A stretch of 52,824 nucleotides of DNA. Origin: Cellulosilyticum ruminicola JCM 14822. GTDB lineage: Bacteria > Bacillota > Clostridia > Lachnospirales > Cellulosilyticaceae. The position numbers and the translations under genes are program-made. Where the stretch lies: NCBI RefSeq assembly GCF_001311925.1, contig NZ_BBCG01000023.1, positions 1 to 52,824 of the forward strand, given 5' to 3'. Shown here piece by piece: positions 33,189-41,969 of the stretch; the stretch's first letter is position 1, and every line of letters starts with the position of its first letter. The notes beneath the pieces were generated by a model. That model did not search any database. It had not been told where the DNA came from and saw nothing but the letters and a program-made list of their open reading frames with translations.

Positions 33189-36157
33189 AATAAAGGCAAG
33201 TAATTCTTTTTGGCCTGAAGCATTTGTTTTGCAACTACTACTACTTCTTCAATCCCTTCATGTTCTAAAAGGGCATTTTCTATTTCTCCTAGCTCTATAC
33301 GATGACCACGAATTTTCACTTGGAAATCCATTCTACCTAAAAATTCAATTTTGCCATCTTTCCAGTAGCGTCCTAAGTCGCCCGTTCTATACCATCTTTC
33401 CCCTTCATACATTACAAACTTTTGATTTGTTAATTCCAGGTCATTAATATAAGATAAAGCAACTCCTTTTCCACCAATCCATAATTCTCCTGGTTTCCAT
33501 GATGGGCAAGGGCGCATTGATTGATCCATAATAATATATTTTTGATTTGCAAGCGGATAACCATATGGTATAGACTTCCATTCACTGTCTAATGGTAATT
33601 CCACTTCAAAATAATTTGACCAAATAGAAGCCTCAGTTGCTCCTCCCATTGCTAACATCTTGCTATAAGGTGCCTGTTTTTTCATACGTTCTGGTAGCGT
33701 TAACCCAATCCAATCTCCTGAAAGAAATACCCAACGTAACTCCTCAAGCTTAGTAGCATTACTTTGTGCTGCTACTAATAACATATCAAATAAAATAGGC
33801 ACACTATTCCACACTGTTACATGATGCTTCTTGATCATACTTACCCAAAAGTCTGCATTTCTTCTTTCTGCTTCTGGAATACACACAATCCTGCCACCTG
33901 CATTTAACATCCCAAATATATCATAAACAGATAAATCAAATTCCATTGATGAAACAGCAAGCACTGTATCTTGATCTGTAACTTGACACTTCTTATTAAT
34001 GATTTCTATCGTATTAAGGGCACCTTCATGACTAATCTCAACCCCTTTAGGTTCTCCTGTTGAACCAGATGTAAAGATAATATAACTACTTGCATTTGCT
34101 TCTTGTTTTACAATTTCTTTAAGAGGCATAAATTTGTCTTTTTCTTCTAATATAAGTATGGTTACACCTTCTACTTCTATTAAAGATTTTTTAGAAACTA
34201 TATTAGTTAACACGAATTGTGCATTGGCTCTATAACACATAGCCTTTCTTCTTTTCTCAGGTTGTGAAAGCCCTATTGGTGTATAACATCCGCCTGCTGC
34301 TAATATCCCTAATGCTCCCGTAATTTGCTTAATTCCTCTTTCCATACTAAGTGCAATAACATCCCCTGGCTTTACGCCAACATTTTGTAAATAGGCACCT
34401 GTCTTTAAAACTTCTTCTAGAAGTTCTCCATAGGTAATTGTTTCATTTGTATCACCTTGAATAATAGCCTTTTTATTAGGATTTTGTTTTGCATAATTCA
34501 CAAATCCTTCCAACATAGATGTAAGCTCAGTTGTTTCTTCTACGTTGAACTTTTCATTTCTATCACTTACTTCTTTACTTAAACAATCAATAGAAAATAC
34601 TTGATTCCAATCAGATTCTATTTCACTAAGTTTCCCAATATATTCGCAGCAGCTTTTAAACATTTCATCTAGCATACCCTCATAAAATAGTTCTTCTACT
34701 GCATCCCATTTAATATAAAGTCCTTCATTATAATTAAACATTTGAAAATCTATCCAAACTTGTGGTGTTTGAGATAACATAAAGTTAAGTTTTCCAAAAG
34801 TTTTATGGAAATTATCATCTAACAAAGGTTCACCTAAATTACAAGCAAAAACTACAGGAGCAATGCATTTTTCTTCTGGATAATATCTAGCCAATTCTCT
34901 CGTAACCTCTACACCAGAATACGCTATATGTCCCATATCATTATGGAACGATTTTTGAAGTTCCTTTGCTCTCTCCACAAAGGTTTGCTTTTTGCTACAA
35001 TCTACATCTAGTAATAAAATATTTGAAAAATCTGCAACTACATCTTCAATCCCTTCAAACTCTGTATGACGATTAAAAATTGGTAAGTTCACTAAAAATC
35101 TTGAAGTTTCACTCCATCTTTCTAATACTTCACTATATACAGTTAAAAATATCATGGCTGGTGTTATTTGATATTTAGCTGCCTTTTGCTTAATAGCTTC
35201 CCATTGCACTTTAGAAAATTCAGCTTTACGCGTTGTAAAAGTTGTATTTTTAATTTCTTCTGGTGCCTTTTGTAAAGGTAATTTAGGACCTATTGGCATA
35301 TCTGGAATCTTTTCTTTCCAAAATCTTTTTGCTTCTTCTCTTGCCTTAACTGTTTGCTTTTCAACTATCTCTAAGTATTCTCCAAAGCTCCAATTAGGAT
35401 TTGCCTTTAATGTTTCACCATTATAGAGTCTTGCAAGATCACGTAGTATGACTTGAAAACTTTGTACATCTGCAGCTAATAAATCTACATCAAAATGAAT
35501 TCTAGCTTTTTCCCCTGGTAAAAGTGAAATGTTTAAACCTGCATTTTCCCCTTCTTCTATACGTAACTTACGATGAGAAAGGTAACTGCGAAGTTCATTA
35601 AGGCTCTTTTCAATTTCTGCCTTACTATACGATTTCATATCATGATATACGATATGCTTAAAAGGTGCCTCTTGTAATACTTCTTGCTTTCCTTCTTCTG
35701 TAAAACGTGTACGAAGTGCCGGATGCTGCTTAATTAATTGCTGCCATGCACGCTGCAATTGATCAAGCTGAATATCTTGTGTATCTATTTCTAAATAAGC
35801 ATGACATCCAATATTTCCAAGTACTTGCCCTTCTCTACGTCCAATCCAATAGGCATATTGTACATCTGTTAAAGGGTACTGTTTTTCTCCTATTTGTTGT
35901 GGTAATGGTAATATCTTATTTTCTTTTCCCCCTATATTAACTTCTGATATCATCTTCCACCATTCACTGAATGTAGGATTTGAAATTAATTTAGCAAAAG
36001 TTACTTTTGCGCCTTTTTTACGCCATATATTTACTAAGCGCATAATCTTTAATGAATTAATCCCAAATTCTATAAGATTATCATCATCTTCCATTTCTCC
36101 TAGTTTTACTTGAAGTAAACTTTCAACTTGTTTTCTTGTTTCCTCATATTCAAACAT
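33185..36157 (-). CDS. NRPS: ArCP-Cy-A (HMWP2-like N-terminal part)
   Basis: This 990-aa part comprises an aryl carrier protein (~1-75; Ser35 in FGINSLKIM), a heterocyclisation domain (~84-530; D225xxxxD230xxS233) and an A domain (~560-985) with pocket D-L-Y-N-F-S-M-I-W, a Cys-like code. The frame ends VVVVAKQMLQAKKNYLPLL before motif A10. In the next frame NASGQKELLAFIVTSHKD continues the domain into the 1570-aa frame. Restoring one A at 33221-33226 makes a single protein. The ArCP would take the aryl group from the AMP ligase encoded just upstream; Cy1 then condenses and cyclises it with Cys. Confidence 0.85.
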   Translation of the reverse strand: MFEYEETRKQVESLLQVKLGEMEDDDNLIEFGINSLKIMRLVNIWRKKGAKVTFAKLISNPTFSEWWKMISEVNIGGKENKILPLPQQIGEKQYPLTDVQYAYWIGRREGQVLGNIGCHAYLEIDTQDIQLDQLQRAWQQLIKQHPALRTRFTEEGKQEVLQEAPFKHIVYHDMKSYSKAEIEKSLNELRSYLSHRKLRIEEGENAGLNISLLPGEKARIHFDVDLLAADVQSFQVILRDLARLYNGETLKANPNWSFGEYLEIVEKQTVKAREEAKRFWKEKIPDMPIGPKLPLQKAPEEIKNTTFTTRKAEFSKVQWEAIKQKAAKYQITPAMIFLTVYSEVLERWSETSRFLVNLPIFNRHTEFEGIEDVVADFSNILLLDVDCSKKQTFVERAKELQKSFHNDMGHIAYSGVEVTRELARYYPEEKCIAPVVFACNLGEPLLDDNFHKTFGKLNFMLSQTPQVWIDFQMFNYNEGLYIKWDAVEELFYEGMLDEMFKSCCEYIGKLSEIESDWNQVFSIDCLSKEVSDRNEKFNVEETTELTSMLEGFVNYAKQNPNKKAIIQGDTNETITYGELLEEVLKTGAYLQNVGVKPGDVIALSMERGIKQITGALGILAAGGCYTPIGLSQPEKRRKAMCYRANAQFVLTNIVSKKSLIEVEGVTILILEEKDKFMPLKEIVKQEANASSYIIFTSGSTGEPKGVEISHEGALNTIEIINKKCQVTDQDTVLAVSSMEFDLSVYDIFGMLNAGGRIVCIPEAERRNADFWVSMIKKHHVTVWNSVPILFDMLLVAAQSNATKLEELRWVFLSGDWIGLTLPERMKKQAPYSKMLAMGGATEASIWSNYFEVELPLDSEWKSIPYGYPLANQKYIIMDQSMRPCPSWKPGELWIGGKGVALSYINDLELTNQKFVMYEGERWYRTGDLGRYWKDGKIEFLGRMDFQVKIRGHRIELGEIENALLEHEGIEEVVVVAKQMLQAKKNYLPLL

Positions 36158-36167
36158 ATATCTATAG

Positions 36168-36188
36168 GGGAGGGCTTAAATCCCTCCC
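36168..36188 (-). promoter_or_regulatory. GC-rich hairpin before the ArCP-NRPS start
   Basis: GGGAGGG (36182-36188 on the minus strand) pairs with CCCTCCC (36168-36174) around a 7-base loop, ending 11 bp before the ATG at 36157. The only purine-rich site is inside the hairpin arm. No U-run follows, so it is not a standard terminator. Confidence 0.45.
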
Positions 36189-36208
36189 GCTCCCTTCTTT
36201 AATATCAA

Positions 36209-37786
36209 TTAATTTTTAATCATCTCGATAGCTAGTTTGACTAATTGTTTTTTATTTACCTTGCCTACATTTGTTAATGGGAAACCTTCGACCATCATAA
36301 GGTGATCTAAACGTTTATATTCAGCAATCCCCATCTCATTTAAAAATGCATTAACACTAACTAATTCAAGTGTTTCATCATCCTCTGTTAAAACAAATCC
36401 ACACACAGCATTACCATACATTTCATCTGGAATACCTACTACATAAGCTTCCTTAATCTGAGGATGTTTACATAAATAAGTTTCTATCTCGATTGGCATA
36501 ATTTTTTCGCCACCACGATTAATTTGTTCTGTTATTCTCCCTGTAACAACCAGATTACCATCTGATAAAATAGTTGCTTTATCCCCTGTACGATAAAATC
36601 CATCTTCTGTAAAACTTCTTTTATTAACCTCTTCTGCTGCGTAATAACCATGAATAGTATAAGGCCCTCTTGTCAAAAGTTCTCCATACTCTCCGTTTTT
36701 CAAACAATTCCCATTCTCATCTACAATGCATATTTCATCCAGTTCAGAAGCTGGTTTCCCTTGGCATTTTAAAATAACCTCATCTTTATCATCTAATTTT
36801 GTCATACAAACTAACCCTTCAGCTACTCCAAATGTTTGTTGTAACTTACATGGCAAAGTCTCCATAATACGTTTTGCTACACTCTCTTCTAATACAGATC
36901 CTCCCACCTGTAGAACCTTCCAAGAAGATATATCACCTTCATCCCACCATTCAAGCATATCCATACATAAGCTTGCTACAGCAGGTACCATGCCTGTATG
37001 AGTTACCTTTTCTTTAGCAATTAGTTCTAATAACTCATCCGGGCTACTTGTTTTACTTAAAACAACACTACCTCCAGATAAAAATGTTCCCATAATGCCT
37101 GCATTCCCAAGTGTAAAATTATGTTCGATTGGCAATGAAGTTAAATAAATAGTATCCTTATCCATTCCGCAACGTAAAGCTGCCTTTTCGGCATTATATA
37201 AATAATCTGCATGTGTTCTAGGAATTAATTTCGGCGTATTTGTTGTACCACCAGAAAGTAATAAAAATACAATAGATTGCGGATTTATAGTTTCTGTAAC
37301 TTGCTTCGCCTGTATATTACATAGTGCATTAATTGTATAATGTTTTTCACTTATGCCATCAAAAACTAAATTTTTAATGAAAGGATATTTCTCTTGTAAT
37401 TTACTTCCAAATTCTACATAGTTAAATCCCAAATGATTTTCTGCTGCAATATAGGTTGTTGGCTTAGTTAATTCAATGATACTTTTAAAATCTCCCTCAC
37501 GTTGAGAAGGTAACCCCATAATAGGCACTGCACCAATCTTAGCTAATGCAAAAATTGTAAAAATGCAACCTGCTGTATTAGGTAGTTGTATTAAGACATG
37601 GTCATCTCTTTTGATACCAATTTCTCTATAACCACTTGCAAGTCTTTCTACTTTTTCTTCTAACTCACTATAGGTATATTTTTTACCTTTCTCTATAATC
37701 GCAATTTTATCTGCATATAATTTTGCAAGATTTGATAACTTCTCACCAAAAGTAATTTGTGGTATATCATAAACTCTACTTTTCAC
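36209..37786 (-). CDS. Aryl-acid AMP ligase (DhbE/YbtE-like)
   Basis: This 525-aa stand-alone adenylating enzyme resembles DhbE/EntE/YbtE/PchD. It has LSGGTTNTPKLIPRTH (P-loop), LPIEHNF with the aryl-acid-binding Asn, QQTFGVAEGLV, YRTGD and INRGGEKIMP, plus the C-terminal Lys in NVGKVNKKQL. It should load an aryl acid onto the ArCP of the next gene. By my alignment to DhbE, pocket positions 235/236/240/308/329/337 are N-F-N-S-T-V, which is neither the DHB (N-Y-S-A-V-V) nor salicylate (N-F-C-A-V-L) pattern as I remember them. The start is GTG after AAGGAGAGAG. No salicylate or DHB synthesis gene is present. Confidence 0.88.
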   Translation of the reverse strand: MKSRVYDIPQITFGEKLSNLAKLYADKIAIIEKGKKYTYSELEEKVERLASGYREIGIKRDDHVLIQLPNTAGCIFTIFALAKIGAVPIMGLPSQREGDFKSIIELTKPTTYIAAENHLGFNYVEFGSKLQEKYPFIKNLVFDGISEKHYTINALCNIQAKQVTETINPQSIVFLLLSGGTTNTPKLIPRTHADYLYNAEKAALRCGMDKDTIYLTSLPIEHNFTLGNAGIMGTFLSGGSVVLSKTSSPDELLELIAKEKVTHTGMVPAVASLCMDMLEWWDEGDISSWKVLQVGGSVLEESVAKRIMETLPCKLQQTFGVAEGLVCMTKLDDKDEVILKCQGKPASELDEICIVDENGNCLKNGEYGELLTRGPYTIHGYYAAEEVNKRSFTEDGFYRTGDKATILSDGNLVVTGRITEQINRGGEKIMPIEIETYLCKHPQIKEAYVVGIPDEMYGNAVCGFVLTEDDETLELVSVNAFLNEMGIAEYKRLDHLMMVEGFPLTNVGKVNKKQLVKLAIEMIKN

Positions 37787-37801
37787 TATTCTCTCTCCTT
37801 A

Positions 37802-38578
37802 TTACACTGCAACGACCTGCATACTTCCCAAAATATTGTTTAAATAATCTAACAATGGCTTTTTATCTTGAGCAAAATAAAAATGTTTACCTGTAAATTG
37901 TTTAAACGTAACTTGCTCATTAGAAAACTGTTTCCAATCTTTTAAAGCACTATCTCTAAGTGTTAAATCTGTATTTCCCCAAAGTACATAAATAGGGCAT
38001 TTTAAAACTTCTTCTGCTTCATATTCATAAGTAGATAGCATACTTAGGTCTGCTCTATAAATAGGTAAGTAGTACTTACTAAAAATTGGTCCCATAGCTG
38101 TTTTTTCATCTACTAATTCATATTCCACCATACGCTTTATAAGCATTTTATCTTCTAAAGCTTCTTTCCCCATTTCTCTTTCTCTAGTCATAACATAACG
38201 AGGTGATTCTGATCCCGATGCAATAAAAGCAATTGGCTCTTTGCCTAAACGTGTCCTTACTTCTAATAAAACTTTATATGCTATTAATGTTCCCGTACAA
38301 TGTCCAAACAAGATAAAATCTTTACTAAATAACTCTATATTTTCTTCTACAAAATTACTTACTAAAATATCTACATTTTCAGGCATTGGATCATTTTTTC
38401 TAAGTTCTCTTTGTGGATAAAGTATAGGAAAAAAGTTAATTGTTTCAGGTATTTCACTTTTCCAAGGTGCAAATAAACTAGGGCTTCCCCCTGCATAAGG
38501 AAAGCATATAAAATTAATTTCTGCATTTTTATTTTGTACATCATGTGTAATCCACTTACTTTTAATTATTTCACCCAT
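37802..38578 (-). CDS. Type II thioesterase with Cys nucleophile
   Basis: This 258-aa alpha/beta-hydrolase of the GrsT/YbtT family has CFPYAGGSPSLFAPW (oxyanion region), nucleophile elbow FGHCTG with Cys94 in place of Ser, LWGNTDLTL (Asp) and FTGKHFYF (His). Type II thioesterases clear misprimed carrier proteins. Most use Ser; Cys nucleophiles are known in some chain-release thioesterases. It lies between the Cy-A-PCP synthetase and the AMP ligase with short gaps and AAGGAGG. It is the second thioesterase of the operon, so a release role beside the reductase is possible. Confidence 0.85.
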   Translation of the reverse strand: MGEIIKSKWITHDVQNKNAEINFICFPYAGGSPSLFAPWKSEIPETINFFPILYPQRELRKNDPMPENVDILVSNFVEENIELFSKDFILFGHCTGTLIAYKVLLEVRTRLGKEPIAFIASGSESPRYVMTREREMGKEALEDKMLIKRMVEYELVDEKTAMGPIFSKYYLPIYRADLSMLSTYEYEAEEVLKCPIYVLWGNTDLTLRDSALKDWKQFSNEQVTFKQFTGKHFYFAQDKKPLLDYLNNILGSMQVVAV

Positions 38579-38612
38579 TATAATCCTCCTTCATTTAAAC
38601 ACTCTAAACACT

Positions 38613-41600
38613 TTAGGCTAACTTTTCTTTTATAAATTTGCTAACAGCTTCTACATTTGAATAATTTAATACCTGTATTAATATCTCTTCAAAATCATAT
38701 TTTTCACCATAAACTTCTGTTAAATTTGCTGCTATCCTGTTCATCATAAGTGAATCTGCACCTACTACATAAAAGTCATCTTTTATACCTATACTTTCAA
38801 TACCTAATACGTTACAAACAACCTTTTCAATTTCTTGTGTATATGTATCCTTTACTACTTCTTCTACTGTTTCCTGTTCTACAAAAATATTTTCAATACA
38901 TTTATCAATACATTTTTCAATGGCTTTTCGATCTACCTTACCATTAGCTGTAAGTGGAACTTCTTGTAATGTAAATACGTGATAAGGCATCATATAAGAA
39001 GGTAATTTTTCTTTTATAAACTCTTTAATTTCATCTTCATTTATAACGCCTCTTTGGCTCCATACAGCCGCCATAATCTTCGTGCTATTTCTAAAGTTCT
39101 TTGTAATAACAACTGCATTTTCTACATCTTCATATTGTTTCAATGCTGCTTCAATTTCTCCTAATTCAATACGGAAACCCAATATTTTAACTTGCTTATC
39201 TTCTCTGCCTAAGAACTCTATTTCTCCACCTTTCATATATCTACCCATATCCCCTGTACGATAAACGCGTTTGCCTAGAGAAGGTACTACAAAGAAACGT
39301 TCTTTAGTACGTATTTCATCATTATAATATTCAAGTGCTAAACCATCTCCTGCAATATAAAGCTCTCCTTTAAGGCCTATTGGACACTCTTCAAATTGAT
39401 TATTTAATACATAGAATTGCTGATTTGCTAATGGTTTTCCATAAGGAATACTTACCCAATCAGCTTCTAATCCCTGATATTTATGATAAATAGACCAAAT
39501 ACCAGCTTCCGTAGCACCACCTAAACTCACCACTTGTGCATTAGGAAGAGAAGTCTTCAACTTTTCTGGTAAGTGTAATGGAATCCAGTCTCCAGAAAGT
39601 AAAACTACTTTTATTTGTTCTAACTTTTCTTCTTTTTTTGTTTCTAAGTATTCTTGTAACATAACCATAAGTGATGGCACACTATTCCATACTGAAACAT
39701 TATATTCTTTAATAAGTTGTACCCAATAAGAAGCATCTGCATATTTTTCTTTATCTGGATAAACTACTCTTCCCCCTATACTTAATAGCCCAAAGATATC
39801 ATATACAGATAGGTCGAAATTAAGTTGTGATAAACCAAAAGTGCAATCTCCTGTTCCTACATTAAAACGTCTATTAATATCTTCAATCGTATTAAGAGCT
39901 GCTTTATGACTGATTACAACACCTTTAGGCTCTCCTGTTGAACCAGATGTATGAATAATATAGGCAGGTAATTCAGGATCTTGACTAATACTCATTCCTT
40001 CTTCAATTAATTCCATGCTATCTGTTTCATCTTTTATTTCATCTACGACTACTACTTCACGTCCCACCACATTATAATTTGTTTCATTACACACCAATAC
40101 AATATTTATTTTCGCACGTTCTAATATTTTTTCATTACGTACAGTAGCTATACCATCATCGATTGGCACATAGACACCACCAGCAATCAATATACCCAGA
40201 GCTGCTACAACTTGATAAGCACTTTTAGGCATGATAATTCCTACATTTTCACCTGCTTTGCACCCTAAATTTTTTAATACCTTGGCTACTTTCATACTTC
40301 TTGCAATCAGCTCACTATAAGTAAATTCATAGGCTTTATCTATAACTGCAATATCTTCAGGTGTTTTTCTAGCTTGCTTTAAAACAGCGCCATGAAGTGT
40401 TTCATTCACTTTGTGACTATTAGTATTATTGGCTATTTTCCTTTCTTCCTGTTGCCACTTTGGTAATTTTATTTCATAAGATTCATTCCAATTACATTCT
40501 TCCTTTGCTACTTTAAAAATACAGTTCTTAAACACCTCAAACATATCTTCTGCATAACCATCTAAGAATACACCTTCTCTTATATCCCAATTAATTCTTA
40601 ATCCAAAGGCTCCATCCATTACCTGGCAATCTATAAATACTTGTGGCGTTTGACTAATACCAGTATTCCTAATTCTTCCAATTATTTCATTATTTTGATT
40701 ACTACTACCAATAGCGCTTGTAAAAACTACAGGCATAAAAGCTGCCTCTTTACCTTTTTGTCTTGATAATTCTCTTAGAATCTCTACTCCTGAATACATA
40801 CCATGATCTAGCGCCTCAAATAAAGTACGATTAATTTCTCCTATTTCTTCTTTTAATATAGATCCAACTTTTAAATCGATTGGAATCAGTGTATTAGAAG
40901 TAAAATCTCCTACAATCTGATTAACTTCTTCATGTAACGGTAAACGATTTAACATAATCATATTAATACAGAAATTTGCCTCTTCACTAAAACGCGCTAA
41001 TACCTTGGCATAGATTGTTAAAATTAAACTAGTTGGCGTAACACCTGCTGCTTTACACTTATCCTTTAATTGCTGCCATTTACTTGGGCTAATTTCTAAT
41101 TGCATACGTTTAAAGCTATCTTTGACCTGATTATTAGCCTTTCTCGGCATTTTAGGTGCCTCAGGTAACATAGGTATTTTCTGCATCCAATATTCTTTAT
41201 CATTTTCATATTTTCTACCTACTCTAAATTGCTTTTCACCTAAGACGTAATCTCTAAAATGAAGTGTTAATTCTGGCAGTCGCTGATTTCTAAAATAAAT
41301 TGCTTCAAATTCCCCTAAAAGTCGCCAAATACTAGTCCAGTCTACTATTAAAAACTCTGTAGAGTAATGTAAAATATGCCCCTCATCAGTATGAGATATA
41401 CCTATATCAAATAATGGCCATTGATTCACCTCGTATGATTTATTTGATAAATTTTGACGCATCTCATCTCTAGTTTTGGAATCATTGGCTTTCAAAATCT
41501 TAAATCTGTGTACTTCTTTTAACTCTTTTTGATAGCCCTTTTGATTAAATATAGTTCTCAGCATACCATGTCTTGAGACTAGCTGATTCCAAACATCTTC

Positions 41601-41939
41601 TACCTTTTCATCATCTAAATTATCATAAGCTACTTCTAAGTAAATATGGCAGGATACACCACCTAGATTATAATTCTTACTTCTTCCTAACAAATACGCT
41701 TCTTGAATACTTGTAAGTGGAAATGGCTCATACCATTTCTCTTGATTAATTTCAAGTGTTACTGGCGTTTGTTTACTTCTTAAAACTTCAATAACTTTTT
41801 CTTTATTTGCCTTTAAAAATCCTAAATCTTCTTTAGTAACAACACCTTTGGGCGCATTATATTTAAGCTTACCCTCTTCTTCATTTAAACGTACACCTTT
41901 ATTCTCTAAATCTTCTAAATAATTCAAAATCTCTTCCAT
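38613..41939 (-). CDS. NRPS: TubC docking-Cy-A-PCP
   Basis: This 1108-aa protein has a TubC-type N-terminal docking domain (1-~57), a heterocyclisation domain (~70-500) and an A domain (~530-1020) with pocket D-L-Y-N-L-S-L-I-W, the exact Cys code I know. A PCP with Ser1063 (VVGADSLMM) ends it. The Cy core reads E195xxxxD200xxS203, so the usual first Asp is Glu. No tailoring insert sits between A8 and A9. Its docking domain probably receives the chain from the acidic C terminus of the ArCP synthetase, making this the third Cys module. Confidence 0.9.
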   Translation of the reverse strand: MEEILNYLEDLENKGVRLNEEEGKLKYNAPKGVVTKEDLGFLKANKEKVIEVLRSKQTPVTLEINQEKWYEPFPLTSIQEAYLLGRSKNYNLGGVSCHIYLEVAYDNLDDEKVEDVWNQLVSRHGMLRTIFNQKGYQKELKEVHRFKILKANDSKTRDEMRQNLSNKSYEVNQWPLFDIGISHTDEGHILHYSTEFLIVDWTSIWRLLGEFEAIYFRNQRLPELTLHFRDYVLGEKQFRVGRKYENDKEYWMQKIPMLPEAPKMPRKANNQVKDSFKRMQLEISPSKWQQLKDKCKAAGVTPTSLILTIYAKVLARFSEEANFCINMIMLNRLPLHEEVNQIVGDFTSNTLIPIDLKVGSILKEEIGEINRTLFEALDHGMYSGVEILRELSRQKGKEAAFMPVVFTSAIGSSNQNNEIIGRIRNTGISQTPQVFIDCQVMDGAFGLRINWDIREGVFLDGYAEDMFEVFKNCIFKVAKEECNWNESYEIKLPKWQQEERKIANNTNSHKVNETLHGAVLKQARKTPEDIAVIDKAYEFTYSELIARSMKVAKVLKNLGCKAGENVGIIMPKSAYQVVAALGILIAGGVYVPIDDGIATVRNEKILERAKINIVLVCNETNYNVVGREVVVVDEIKDETDSMELIEEGMSISQDPELPAYIIHTSGSTGEPKGVVISHKAALNTIEDINRRFNVGTGDCTFGLSQLNFDLSVYDIFGLLSIGGRVVYPDKEKYADASYWVQLIKEYNVSVWNSVPSLMVMLQEYLETKKEEKLEQIKVVLLSGDWIPLHLPEKLKTSLPNAQVVSLGGATEAGIWSIYHKYQGLEADWVSIPYGKPLANQQFYVLNNQFEECPIGLKGELYIAGDGLALEYYNDEIRTKERFFVVPSLGKRVYRTGDMGRYMKGGEIEFLGREDKQVKILGFRIELGEIEAALKQYEDVENAVVITKNFRNSTKIMAAVWSQRGVINEDEIKEFIKEKLPSYMMPYHVFTLQEVPLTANGKVDRKAIEKCIDKCIENIFVEQETVEEVVKDTYTQEIEKVVCNVLGIESIGIKDDFYVVGADSLMMNRIAANLTEVYGEKYDFEEILIQVLNYSNVEAVSKFIKEKLA

Positions 41940-41969
41940 AATATTCTCCTTCTTAATATTTCTATAAGA

